DNA of 64,000 nucleotides from Erythroxylum novogranatense (GCA_029891385.1 CM057225.1:8374560-8438559); one strand, 5' to 3'. Positions 1 to 10,760 are shown, counted from the stretch's first letter. Numbers and translations are program-made. Notes: a model not told the origin generated them from the sequence alone.

Positions 1-164
1 TTTCACTAAATGAGATCTCTAAACCGAATTCAAACTCTCATTCTTTTCCTTAATCATAAACCTCATTCACTAGATCATAGCAAATCAAACCTCACCTCAA
101 TTGGAGGTCTACACAATTAGTTATACCTCAAAACTCCAATTAAAACACATCAGAAATTGTTCCT

Positions 165-440
165 CGCTGCGACGCACAGACGCTCGTCGCGACGTGCAGG
201 AGTGGCTCGTCGCGACGTGCAGGAGTGGCTCGCCGCGATGTATAGACGCTCGCCGCGGAGAACGTTTCCTTCGGGCTCGCCGCGACGTGAGGGAGAGGGC
301 TCGCCGCGGCGTAAATGATTCACGCTCGCCGCGACGTCCCCACCTTGCTCGTCGCGACGTCTAAACACTTTCCTCGTCGCGACGTCTAAACACTTTCCTC
401 GTCGCGACGTCTAAATATTTATTCGTCGCGATGTGCGACC
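165..440. repeat. CG-rich palindromic island (CGTCGCGACG type)
   Basis: About a dozen copies of a short self-complementary word (CGTCGCGACG, with CGCCGCG variants) are separated by 12-25 variable bases. CpG density is far above the AT-rich surroundings. The same type of island occurs in the LTR-A copies at 17785-18010 and 48310-48545. No conserved protein is encoded; open frames here are by-products of the repeat. Confidence 0.85.
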
Positions 441-823
441 CTGGTTCGTCTTCTCCGATTTCCTTTTTCCTCTTTCTCTCTCCAAAATCTTGTATTAACT
501 CAACTTAAACACTCAAATCTCTAACAATTAATCCCATGCATGCTTTAAACACAGTAATAAACAACATGAAATCATATACTTACCAATCGAAGCTCAATCC
601 CTAAACCTTAAAATCTCCGAAAATCTTTTCCAACCTCTAGCAATCACGGTGATCTCCATAGCAAGCCCAACATCAACCTCTAAAGTTTCCACTAGTCTTC
701 AACCACAATGAAGGAGAAACAAGCAAGAATCAAGAAGAAGACAAGAACGAAGATCACCGAGGAAGGAGAAAAGGGTTCGTGCTCTAGAGAAGAGAATTCT
801 TTTTCCTTTCGAAATTCTAAGGC

Positions 824-830
824 ATTTATA
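824..830 (-). promoter_or_regulatory. TATA box of minus-strand LTR-A fragment
   Basis: On the minus strand the text is TATAAAT, at the position equivalent to the TATAAATA at 17452 of the plus-strand LTR-A copy. A GTAAGT donor-like site follows about 245 bases downstream on the same strand (578-583). Activity is inferred from position only. Confidence 0.5.
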
Positions 831-1249
831 AGGCTAATTCCATATATCTTTGTCCCTTTTTCCTCATAATACAAGAAATTTCATTACTCTTTTCACGATC
901 ATTTTCGGTCCAATTTGTCTCTAAATTTCAATGGCTCGACATATTTAAACTCTTAAATCATATTTCTAATTTCCATAGCCATAGGACAATTATTTCGGTC
1001 CTATTCAATAATCGGTCCGCCACTGAGAATTTCCGGCCCGACATTTTCTCCTAATTATTCCGTAAACTTATCCTAACGATCATCGTCACTTTGCGATCAC
1101 TCTAACACAGCCCAATTCCACCATTCACACCCAATTATTCCATAATTCACAATATATCATAATCCAATCTAATTATCTCACACATTTATAATTCAAATCA
1201 TTTACAAAATCAAATGCCGAGAAAAGTCACGAATGCATGTACCTATATG

Positions 1250-1964
1250 TGCATGTGCCCGAGGGGAGAAATCCCTGACGCGTCCCCCACTGAATACTGA
1301 CTGAGAACTTGGGCACAATACTGAATAATTGGAAAAGAGTCATATATGCATTGTATACACATGAATGATTGTTGTATGACACTGGCTGATTACGTGATGC
1401 CATGATTTATCAGAATTGGGATATGATATCGTAAACCTGTTATAGATCATCAGAATTGTTATATAATGATGTTAATTGAATATTATCGCGCTACGCTGCA
1501 CGTAATTTGCGTAATGCATGATTTGAGTGAACCATCGATGATGGTTTCTCACTGAGTTCGCAAACTCACCCAATATTGCAATTATTTTTCAGGATTTGGC
1601 TAGTACCCCGTTAGATAAACGGGAGTATGATTTCGCAAAGCAAGTCGAGTTCGTGTCGATCGCCTCATGTTTGCATTTGATTCTTTCTGATTTATGAATT
1701 GTACTGTTATTTTAGAGGGCCCCAACTGATTAATATTGTATTATGAATTGATTATTGAAATAGTGTTTGATTTAAAATGTTTCCATATCGCGGGCCCCAA
1801 ATTGTTTATTAATTTCTGCGCACTCGAGTGTTTTCAAAAAGAAAAAGATGTCATAATGAGTTTTAAAACTACATGGTCTGCTCTAGCATACCACCCTCGC
1901 AGGTCACGGGCTCGGATATCACCATCGATATCGAGTTCAGGTCTGGCGGGAGTGGGGTGCTACA
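1250..1964 (+). repeat. 5' LTR (3' portion only) of outer non-autonomous element
   Basis: This aligns with 18860-19393 of the 3' LTR and runs on for about 170 bp that the 3' copy has lost. It ends in GGGGTGCTACA at 1964, a CA terminus matching the TG...CA rule, and a tRNA primer site follows 4 bases later. Near the end is a hairpin-capable GATATC-ACCATC-GATATC block (1914-1936), also seen in other LTR-A ends at 32423 and 56356. Its left edge at about 1250 is the inversion junction with the minus-strand fragment. Confidence 0.85.
1530..1623. repeat. Triple-hairpin block with CAG acceptor-like site
   Basis: The palindrome AACCATCGATGATGGTT (1530-1546), the hairpin GAGTTCGCAAACTC (1554-1567) and CCCGTT...AACGGG (1607-1623) follow one another. 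Between the second and third lies ACCC, an AT/pyrimidine stretch and TTTTTCAGG (CAG at 1590-1592). The block recurs at 19130-19210, 32075-32175, 55945-56042 and 63645-63745, and on the minus strand near 45050 and 47660. Confidence 0.75.
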
Positions 1965-4768
1965 TTTGTGGTATCAGAGCCCAGAAGTACAATCTTACAT
2001 GGGCATTCTGAGAAAATGTGTCGAGTACATGCATTTTAGTCATGTCACGGCAGACAAAGGACAACCGATCCCGCCTAGTATACGAGTCACATGCATGAGT
2101 GTGTCTTAGTCGTTCAAGCGGTTAAAATAGTGAAGAAAATGATAATGTGTGAGAATGTGATAAAAAGGAAGATTAGTGTACTGGTACCGGCGGATTTATT
2201 GTGAGATACAATATTAGAGTTATATGGGTATAGCGGATTGGAATGAAGTGATAGTTGTGCATTGACAGAGGAAAATAGAAATATGGTAGAAATGGAAAGA
2301 GTTCAACTGTATAAAGTGGATGAAAATAAAGTGTTTCATGATATAGAGAAGTTACAATTGAGACTGATTGTCGTGACAAGAGTTATGAATAATGATTTAT
2401 GACTTTGAATCGATTATGTTATTGAGAAATCAAGAATGATTTCATATCTGTGATATTGATTTGAGTGCGGAAATATATGGGTATAATGCAATAATGAAAA
2501 GATTGAAATGTAAGACAATGAAATTGGTAGATGAAAAAGGTGTTCGGGTTTAATTGATTTGCCTAAGTAAATGCACACCCGATTATGGGAGCCCCATGAC
2601 AAGTGGAAATATTAAGCTTAATTGTCTCATAATTGTGGAGATGGCATGGGAAGCAGTTAGTGAGTTAAGAGATGATCGTATTGTTTAAAATTTTGTATGG
2701 ATTGGAATAAGAAATGAAAGTACTTATAATGATCAATTGTGAATGAATGGAAATTGTATATGATCCTCATGAGCGAGGACGGGTGTAGACAGGAAGGTTG
2801 CTGAGTTTAGATTAGATTGTCACTGTAAGTGTACATTTGATAGTGGAATCACCATCATAGGTGAAATGAGTAAGCATCAGTGAATTGTATGAGTGAATAT
2901 GATATAGGAGGTAATTGGTGGCCTATTAAATAGGTTCCGATCATAGTTCCGGTAGCCCTAAGTTCGAGATGAGTTAGAGTAAGGCCCGAGAATGCTCAGA
3001 ATGATCAAATGAGAAGGAGGTGAGAGCAGCTTAAAGATGTTAGCATCGGTAATAAGCTCGAGGAATAAAAGAGGGACATGAATATAGTAAGGTCCCTTGA
3101 TCGAGAACTGGTACCAAAAGGGAAAGGTTATTGAGAATTAAATGAGATTAAGGTGTTCTTAGCAAGATGAGCTAATTATGGGTAAATTGATGTGAATATA
3201 TTGCCGATAAGATGTGATGATTGATAAGGTTTAGTTGATCCGATGAATTGATTCGAGAGTAACCGTTGAAGAGATAAATTTGAAATGAAGTACGAGATAA
3301 ATTATGTTATCGAAAAGTGTACATTACGTCAATGAGATGATTCGATTATGTAAGAGAATTATCGAATATCTAGGAAATATTAATCATAATATGAGGAGAG
3401 TATTTGTTCGAGTATATTTTGTGAAATTGTGTTTCAAAGTACAAAACTTGATATGATGAATGTGTTGCCAACCCTGCTGGTAATGATGGAAATAAATCAG
3501 ATTATGTGGAGAAATTAGGTAAAGGAACATGTGTCAAAATGTGTTACGGTGAAACCGAGAAAGTTATAAGAAAATTTCTCCTCATTAGAGATAATCGACA
3601 TATGAGAGAAATATATGAATTGATTATGGGTATAAGGAATTTAGTGTACTATTGAAAAGTAAAGTGTCTCAATTGTATTTAAATTGAAAGCTACTCATGA
3701 GCATCGATGATTGATTAAATGCATTTGAAAAGTGAATAAGATAAGTTGGCTAGATTGAAGAAATTGGTTATTATGTAAATTTCATAAGAGTGAATCTAAA
3801 TCGATTGAATGAATAGCGGATGAATTAGTACGAGTATGGCATAGGAGACTAAATGATGATAGAGGTGTTGATAAAATGTGAAATTACAAGGAATATTGTA
3901 TTCGGAATTGGAGTTACTTAGAACCGATCAATATTGGTTACGTCCAAAAGTGTCAAAGATTTTCCGCTTTAGTTTTGAAAAAACGCTTGAGGAAAAATGT
4001 GTTAATAGTATGGTGATGATCATAAAAGAGACATTTGGAGAAATGTTCAGCCCAAGTATTGATCGTGTCGCTTAAATTGGAAATTTTGCAATATTTATGA
4101 AGTGTCCCAATAAAGGTTATGATGTGATCTATTGAAAATTTTATAAAGTTATTTTATGCACCTTGGGACAAATATAATTCTATGGGCAATATTATGATTG
4201 ATGATTTGAATTCGTTATAATCGAGTGTGGCTTAAAAAGCTTGGAGACATTAATCGTATGTAAATAGTTCGAGATGTCTATGAATATGCAAATCGATAAC
4301 GATTGAGTTATTTCAGATATTTGAATGATTTAAAAGGATTGCGGTTGATTCTTCAAACTAAGTTAATGGTGCAATTCAATGGATTGAATGTAAAAATTCA
4401 ATGGTAGAAGATCAAAATTGGGCAATAAGGTTATCAAATCTAGTGTATTATTGAGTGTTAATAGTTGAGCTGTCAAAAAGGGGCAAAAGAAAGTATTATT
4501 TGTGCATCAAATCGGATTGGCAAAACCCGAAGTGAGGATGTAGAAATTGTAAACCGTATCGAGGAATCGAAAATAACTCCCTTGTTGAGGAAAGTGATAT
4601 GTATAGTCAATTAAGAGGTAGGCGTGATATCCTATCGAAGTTTTATGCTATAGTAAGAGTTCAAAGAAAGAGAAATTGGTAATTTAGAGAGAAAATCTGA
4701 AAGATTGTATGTGTGACTGATTACATGTGTGAATAATCAACGGACTTGACTGTTGGAACCTAAGTCAA
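1965..4768 (+). mobile_element. Noncoding interior of outer LTR element, left part
   Basis: About 2.8 kb follow the primer site without any frame longer than about 90 codons and without recognisable gag or pol motifs. The first 150 bases resemble those after the primer site at 56416 of the LARD-like element (GGTATC-GAGCCC, then a GCATGCATTT and GAGTC-type text), so the two elements are related. The text is AT-rich with many ATGA/GAAATG words. Bases 4764-4768 (GTCAA) are the left copy of the target duplication of the nested gypsy element. The interior resumes at 15856. Confidence 0.7.
1969..1982 (+). other. Primer binding site (initiator tRNA-Met)
   Basis: The sequence TGGTATCAGAGCCC sits 4 bases after the LTR end. 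TGGTATCAGAGC is complementary to the 3' end of plant initiator tRNA-Met, the usual primer of plant Ty1/copia and many Ty3/gypsy elements. This fixes the element as plus-strand and the 5' LTR end at 1964. Confidence 0.9.
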
Positions 4769-5058
4769 TGTTAGCCCCAATTTTTTTTTTAAAAATTAAG
4801 CATGATTAGATTAATTGAGTAAGTTATGTTAGCATAAATTGAGTTGATATTAATTAATGTGTGATAGCATTAATGAGTTAGGTGGTGAATTAATGAAATT
4901 AAATGTGTTAGTTGGGCCTTAATGAGGTAGGAAAGGAAGAGAGAATATGATGGGCTTAAAGAATTAGTGGGCTTGAGAAGTTTATAGAGGAAAATAAGAA
5001 GGGAGAAAGGAGAAGTGAATGGGCTTTGGGCCTATGGGCTTAAGTAAGTAATAAGGAG

Positions 5059-5066
5059 TATAAAAA
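5059..5066 (+). promoter_or_regulatory. TATA box of LTR-T 5' LTR
   Basis: TATAAAAA lies about 290 bp into the LTR and is repeated exactly at 13063-13070 in the 3' LTR. It is followed by a purine-rich leader and a consensus 5' splice site, the arrangement expected of the LTR promoter. Activity is inferred. Confidence 0.65.
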
Positions 5067-5304
5067 GAAGAGAAGTTAAGTGAATTAGTAGGAGAAAAGA
5101 AGAGGAATACGAAAATTAAAGGGAGAAGAGGGAGAAGTCGTGGAAGGAGGAAAGGAGAAGGAGAAAAAGAGAAAAGCATGGCTAGGGTTTGAGATCCCAA
5201 GGGTTCAAGTGAGAGTTTGAAGAAAGTTCAAGAAGGAAAAGTGTAGAGGAGGAGCTAAGCTACATCTTGAGCCAAGAAACTCTTTGGTTGAGTCAAGAAT
5301 CAAG

Positions 5305-6234
5305 GTAAGTCATGATCTCAAGTGTTATCTTTTAGTTGGGTTATGGTGTAGAAAGCTTAGAAATGAAGTGGGTTTAGTGATTTCATGAAAGGGGTTATGT
5401 AGAATTTTAATTGAATTTATGTTGAAATGGGTTCTTGTTTCTCTTGAAGTAGAGCAAGAGAGAGGAGAAGAGCAAGGAGAAGAGCACTCCTAAGCAAGGA
5501 TTAAGCAAGTTATAAGGTGGGTTTCATTTTATCTTTATGTTAGTAAGTTCTAAATACTATCTCAACTAAGGAAAATTAATGTTTTCAATTACCTGGGTTG
5601 AGCATTGATTGAGCTTTGGTTGTGTATTAATTGATTTATGATTGCCATTATGTGAGAGTTTGATTAGTATATGACATTGCTTGCTTTTGCTTGACAAGTT
5701 CATGAATTGAATGAGCATGAATATTAGTGAAATCATGAAAGGTGATTTAAGCATGAAATACAATTTTCAAGAATCAGCTATTTGGATGCATGAAAATCCA
5801 ATTTCGTAAATCAGCCAATGGACAAGAACAAATTCAGATTTTAATGCATGAATTTGTGTTATGTGGGTACTTAAGTCCACCCAAAGAAAGTCACGTGCAT
5901 CGCCGACCAAAGATAGCTTCACTACCGCCGATTGTGGCATAGATGTTCCTTTTGACTCTCAAGATACGACTACACTGTAGTTCGCCGATTATTGTGGACT
6001 TATGAACCATCAGCTATGTGTCTATGTGTAGCATGTATGTGCCGAATGAAAGATGCATGAATCATGAAAGTTATGCTTTTAGCTTGATGAAATTATGAGA
6101 ATGCAAGTTGTATGAATGTTTGATGAGAAAATTGCTAACAGATGAATAATGAATAGATTCAGCTTATTTGCATAAATATAAACATGTTACCCACGAGCTT
6201 AAAGCTCACCCCTCCAATCCCGCCCCATCTCCGG
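5305..6234 (+). other. Candidate leader intron inside LTR
   Basis: AAG|GTAAGT at 5302-5310 is a near-perfect plant 5' splice site about 240 bases downstream of the TATA box. A Y-rich CCATCTCCGG ends near 6234; in the 3' LTR (13309-14261) the same place reads CCATCTCCAG, so the 5' copy's AG appears mutated. The acceptor follows the hairpin GAGCTTAAAGCTC and ACCC, the same arrangement as in LTR-A and LTR-B. Splicing itself is inferred from these motifs only. Confidence 0.4.
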
Positions 6235-7098
6235 TGAGGAGCACGAGATCGACCATCGAGCTTAAAGGCATTACCCGTAAATGATGATTTTGTATTTTCA
6301 AGATAGCTTTTGTAAATCAATGCTTTAGATGCAATTTGGGCAAGTTTACTTTTGCAAGTTGTATTTTGGATTTTGGATGCAAGTGGCTTAAAATGCCTCT
6401 AAATCCTTTTAATAACTCATATTTTTCATATGAAAGCAAGAATGTTAAGTTCTAATGTATTTCGTGAAATCCATGTATGTTTTAAAACAATTGCATCATT
6501 GTATAGTTTGTATATGGTTAGAATGCTAAGAGTGTGGTTGTTGCCTTGAATTGCATTTGGATATGCTTTTGGGATTGAGTTATGTTATATGAGGTTGCAT
6601 GTTGAGTTTTATGTGGAAGCATTAGGATTGCAAATTGGTTAGTTGCATTTTCAGAAGTGCTGTCAAATTTTCCTAAATTTGACAGAATTTCGCTTCAGTT
6701 TTAGACCCTCTTAGGGCTTGATTTAGATCAGGAAGTCTTCGTGAATATTTTAGTAGAAGTTCAGAACTTTCTAAGGGTGTATCATTTGTCTCATTTGGAC
6801 TTAGGGTTAAAAAGTTATGAGGTGAAGAACACATTCAGCCACTGTTCATTTAGCTATATTACTGTTACATTGGTCTTTAATGAGCAGTGTCCTTTGAGTG
6901 GCTTTTTGCCTTGATTAATGATGGAATTAGCTTTTTCATCCTTCATGATAATTGTATAGAATCTTGTTATCTTTCCATAGAGGTATAGTATGCACATGTT
7001 GGAGTTAGGATTAAGAAGTTATGAGTTTTGAAAGACGCTAGTGTCAAGTGGTTTGAAGTTGGCTAGATGAGGAGAGGGTTTGAAGTTTTGAAGAAAGG

Positions 7099-7262
7099 CA
7101 TGTCCGTTAAACGGACACGAATGTCCGTTAAACGGACAGCCTCGTGTGCCAAAACACCCCTTACCATGCCCATGTCCGTTAAACGGACTTGCATGTCCGT
7201 TTACGGACATTTGCGAACCAATTGGTACACTTTCACCCGAACGTGTCCGTTTAACGGACAGC
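7099..7262. repeat. Palindromic island of TGTCCGTTAAACGGACA units (5' LTR)
   Basis: Five copies of a 15-17 bp perfect or near-perfect palindrome, TGTCCGTTAAACGGACA, lie near 7100, 7121, 7171, 7194 and 7244. The 3' LTR has a matching set at 14957-15116 with substitutions in some arms. The island occupies the slot where the next module of the TTCATGA series would fall; a further module core follows at 7318. Confidence 0.85.
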
Positions 7263-7865
7263 TACGGGAAAAAGTGAAAATTGGACAATGTTAGAGGCCG
7301 AATATCGTTTTGTGGTATTCATAAGAGTTTTAGATCTATATGTTTACTTTCAAATGGTGAAAGAAAGAACATAATCCTACATCTAGATAAAAAGGTATGG
7401 CAATCGCGCCAAAAGAGTTTCAATTTGTTTTTGGAAGTGAGCATGGTCTATTGTTTTGGGTATAAATCCCTCATACGACCTCCAATTGAGGTGAGGCTTG
7501 AACCATTGGATTTATAAGATATATATATTTATTTCTAAAAAAATTGGTATCATTTGGAGTTAAATTGAGGAAGTTCACATTAAAGGAAGTGAGAGACCGG
7601 TTAAGAGAGCATGTATCAGGTGTGAACTCTTTTAGGTTTTTGGAGTGTATCTTGAGTTATATAACTCCGATTAAGGCGATTCTTGCCTCAATGTGAACGT
7701 GAGGATTTAAGCTATTTTTGATATGAACAAGTCAATATGTGATTACGATTTTTAGGTAGTGTGCGCTCATCACTTTTATGGAACAACAGTATACAACACT
7801 GCAATGTTATAAGCGCAAGGTTTCGTGAATACGAAGTTGGGCTCTCGGAGGGGGTCCAATATCTG

Positions 7866-7939
7866 TGGTATCAAAGCAAGTGTGACAGTGGTAAGTCTAA
7901 GCAGTTGGGTCCTGGATCCAACAACTGTGGTATCAGAGC
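7866..7939 (+). other. Two primer-site-like words inside the LTR end
   Basis: TGGTATCAAAGC at 7866-7877 and TGGTATCAGAGC at 7928-7939 both match the initiator tRNA-Met primer site yet lie inside the LTR: the 3' LTR has both (15717-15728 and 15779-15790). Before the second stands GGATCCAACA, which looks like an LTR terminus. They read as former LTR-end/primer-site junctions now enclosed in the LTR. Confidence 0.75.
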
Positions 7940-8004
7940 AAAAGCAAGAGTGTTAAGTTATAAGCAGTTGGGGTCCGGTCTACGGATCGGGTTCCCACAT
8001 ATTG

Positions 8005-8015
8005 TGGTATCGAGC
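8005..8015 (+). other. Primer binding site of LTR-T element
   Basis: TGGTATCGAGC lies 5 bases after the 5' LTR end. It is the initiator tRNA-Met site with one base missing compared with TGGTATCAGAGC, which is intact in the LTR-internal copy at 7928. The start of gag is about 200 bases further on. Confidence 0.75.
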
Positions 8016-8212
8016 AAATCTAGGTTTATGATTTCTAGGAACCTAGTGGGTAGCCTCGCGGTAGAGTCAAGATGCATCATGTTACATGAACCCTATGCAT
8101 TGTTTTAAATACAAGACATGCACTATTGGTTTTGAATTGTTTTACATGATTTGAACTGGTTTCACAAAGCATGAGTTAAAGATTTGAAATGGTTTTCATT
8201 TAAAGGAGTAAT

Positions 8213-9204
8213 ATGTCATCAAGGAGAACTCGAGGAGCTCAATCTCGATCAGCTCTCAGCGGGAAGCACGGATGAATCCCATATTCCCTGTGATGCGGGA
8301 CCATCCCTGCTTTGCATTCAGAGGCATCAGTGTGCAAGATGAAGTGCCTCTCCAGCCCCCTCCTATACCTCAAGTAAATCCAGAGATCCCAGCTCTTTCA
8401 GCCTTGCCAGACTTTCACTTACGCCACGGGCCAAGGAATGCAAGCTCGGATGCCAACCCAGCAGATCGGAGTGGGCAGATGACAAGCTCCGGAAGTATGG
8501 GGTGTCGATTTCACGGACTACTAATCCCGAGGAAGTCAAGCATGGCTGCAGCAGAACCGAGAGGTCCCGAATCGATGAAGTGCTCGGATGAGGAGAGGTT
8601 AGAATATGCAGCTAGTTTATTGCAAGGGGATGTCAGACCGGTGGGAGTCAGGTGCCTGCGGTCAGCAAGACCTCAAGGTCGACATGGAGGAGCCGAATGT
8701 GAGTGAATATGAGCTGAAATTCACTCAGCTGTCATGGTATGTAGCAAATATTGTGGCGACTGAAGAGGATAAGTGCCGCAAGTTTGAGAGTGGATTGCAC
8801 TTAGAGATCAGGAGAAGGTGTTGATCCATAATTTCCATGACTACCAAGAATTGGTAGATGCCGCTCTCCAGGCGTAAAAGTTGGAGAACATCGTCGAGGT
8901 AATGTAAAGAGGAAGACCAGGAGCAGCCTTCCAGAGGGAGTGAGTGCTCCAAAGATCCGAAAGGAGCACTAGGATTTTCATTCTCGTGGTGGTATGGGCA
9001 ATAGTGGTCCCGCCAAGAGCCAGTGATCAAGGCGCTTCGAAAGGTGTCTCTAATGTGGGAGGCCCAGGAAGACATGGAAAGGCAAGTAGGCAAACCCTCG
9101 ATGCAGGATCAATGTGGGAAGTTTCATCCGGGAAGTGTCTCGTGGGGTTTGGTGGTTGTTTCCAATGTGGAGAGAAGGGGCACATGATGAGATTGTCCTC
9201 GTGA
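8213..9204 (+). pseudogene. gag: gag of LTR-T gypsy element (frameshifted)
   Basis: Gag is the structural protein that forms the cytoplasmic virus-like particle. The ATG at 8213 opens a basic start (MSSRRTRG) typical of plant chromovirus gag but hits a stop after 20 codons. Recognisable pieces follow in changing frames: EERLEYAASLLQGD (about 8590-8640), SEYELKFTQLSWYV and ATEEDKCRKFESGL (about 8700-8800), and a CCHC zinc knuckle CFQCGEKGH (9157-9183). A one-base shift separates the knuckle's His from its last Cys, which is still encoded in the next frame (DCP at 9191-9199). At least four frame changes mean no intact protein. Confidence 0.85.
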
Positions 9205-9326
9205 GGTCAAGGCAAGAGGGCTTTCAATTTCAAGTCCAGAGGCGACGGAAACAAAGCAGGAACCGCACTGCCATGTAAATAGGCGCTCAGAGTCGCGAGG
9301 AAGGCAAATCTGCAGGAGGCCAAGGC

Positions 9327-9905
9327 ATAGGTCGGACACCAGCTAGAGTATTTGCCATGACCAGGGAAGAAGCCGCAGCTGCTCCCGAAGTTGTCACTGG
9401 TATGGCTCAATTATTTAATTCAGCAGTTTATGTTCTGATTGATACTAGCTCTACACATTCATTTGTGTCCTCAAGTCTGAATATGCATGCTGTGAATCTT
9501 GAGATTATGGATAATTTTCTGGTTGTTAGTACACCTTTAGGGAGTAAGGTGGTGATCAGTCTAGTCTATAAGGAGTGCGAGCTCAGTATCGATGGTGCTA
9601 GATTGGTAGTAGACTTGCTACCTCTAGACCTAAAAGGACTAGATGTCATACTAGGTATGGATGCCATGCAAAAGTACCGGGCAAAGTTAGATTGTAGCAG
9701 TAAGGAAGTGGAGTTTGACCTAGGAGATGGAGAGAAAGTGGTCTTCAAGGGGGACAGGAAGATGCCAGCACCGAGGATCGTTTCAGCTTTGCTAGCTGAC
9801 AGGATGATGGGCCAGGGGGCCGAGGCCTTTTTAGCACATGTGGTGGATCCAGAGGTGAAAGTAGGAAGGTTGGAGGATTACCCTATAGTGAGGGAGTTCC
9901 TGTAA
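9327..9905 (+). pseudogene. Retropepsin-like protease region of LTR-T element
   Basis: An open frame of about 190 codons (the stretch from the ATG at 9357 is 182) covers the aspartic protease that cleaves the Gag-Pol polyprotein. The active-site block reads VLIDTSSTHSFVS where DTGSTHSFVS is usual, so the catalytic triad Asp-Thr-Gly has Ser in the third place. LDVILGMDAMQKY is the conserved second hydrophobic loop (usually LGMDWL). The frame ends VREFL and stops where the RT linker should continue. It is the best-preserved domain of the element, but the Gly-to-Ser change probably inactivates it. Confidence 0.85.
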
Positions 9906-9989
9906 GTATTTCCGTAAGAGTTACTGTGTTTGTCACGGTGAGGGAAATTGAGTTTGCAATTGACTTGATTCCCAAACCGCACCATTTCA

Positions 9990-10760
9990 ATACCACCATA
10001 TAGGATGGCTCCAAATTGAGTTGAAGGAGCTTAAAGAGCAATTGCAGGAATTATTAGAAAAGTAGTTTATCGTGCCAAGTTCATCACCTGGGAGCGCCAG
10101 CCTATTTGTTAAGAAGAAGGATGGAACGTGGCGGATGTGCATTGATTACATGTGAAACTCAACAAGGTGACGGTTAAGAACAAGTATCCTCTGCCTGTGA
10201 TAGATGATCCGCTTGATCACCGCAGGGAGCAAGGGTCTTTCAAGATGGATCTCAGATCAAGTTATCATCAACTCCGAATCGTGGAGTCCGATGTTAGTAA
10301 GACGGCTTCAGACCGTTCATTTGCACTATGAGTTCGTGGTCATGCCATTCGGATCGACCAATGCTCCAATGCATTCACGGACCTTATAAATGTGGTTTTC
10401 AGAGTTTTTAGATCGGTTTGTCATAGTATTTATCGATGACATTCTCGTCTATTCCAAGGATGAAGGGAACATGCAGAGCATCTCGTAATAGTGTTGCAAA
10501 GATTAAAGGAAAGAGAGCTATATGTCAAATTCAGAAGTGTGAATTTTGGTCGATGAAGTGGTTTTCCTCGACATGTGATTTCCATGAGAGGAATCCATGT
10601 TGATCCGAGAAAAGTAGAAGCAGCAGAATTGGCAAGAGCCTAAGACCATAAAAGAGGTAACGAAGTTTTCTAGGCTGGCAAAGTTATTACGTAGGTTTCA
10701 GGAGGATTCTCCATGATAGTCGCTACCGATAACTAAGTTGTTGAGGAAGAATCGCATTTA
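9990..10760 (+). pseudogene. pol: Reverse transcriptase region of LTR-T element (broken)
   Basis: RT copies the element RNA to DNA. Motifs appear in order but in shifting frames: ELKELKEQLQELLEK followed by a stop, then [25 protein letters not shown] (split over about 10075-10150), [31 protein letters not shown] and the catalytic FIDDILVYSKDE with both Asp codons at 10435-10440. The thumb near 10600-10760 is badly eroded. At least five frame changes or stops are visible. Confidence 0.85.

Larger units (their letters stand above)
1..1250 (-). repeat. LTR-A fragment, minus orientation
   Basis: This stretch reads as the reverse complement of the LTR at 16982-18100. It shares the conserved phrase at 95-120 (on the minus strand, CCTCCAATTGAGG), the CG-rich island at 165-440, the donor-like GTAAGT at 578-583, the TATA box near 824 and the text that lies about 100 bp inside the LTR start (1200-1250). 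It stops there and the text continues in plus orientation, so the LTR 5' terminus itself is missing. It is cut on the left by the window edge. It is either a separate minus-strand copy fused to the next one or half of an inverted rearrangement. Confidence 0.8.
4769..7999 (+). repeat. 5' LTR of LTR-T gypsy element
   Basis: This 3231 bp LTR starts TGTTAGCCCC and ends GGGTTCCCACA. It holds a TATA box at 5059, a strongly purine-biased tract at 5090-5180, a donor-like AAGGTAAGT at 5302-5310, the hairpin GAGCTTAAAGCTC at 6195-6207 followed by ACCC and a Y-rich stretch, modules with TTCATGA-type cores near 6748, 6942 and 7318, the TGTCCGTTAAACGGACA island at 7099-7262, and two primer-site-like words near its 3' end. 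It is longer than the 3' LTR mainly because about 165 bp around 6735-6900 are missing from that copy. Confidence 0.92.

Noticed and set aside
101..368. Arg-rich open frames on both strands
   Set aside because: They follow from the CGTCGCGACG repeat word; no start context, no homology and no conservation in the copies at 17785 and 48310.
4982..5200. 72-codon hydrophobic minus-strand frame, identical at 12986-13204
   Set aside because: It is the antisense of a purine-rich LTR leader and is duplicated because both LTRs carry it; identity reflects LTR copying, not selection.
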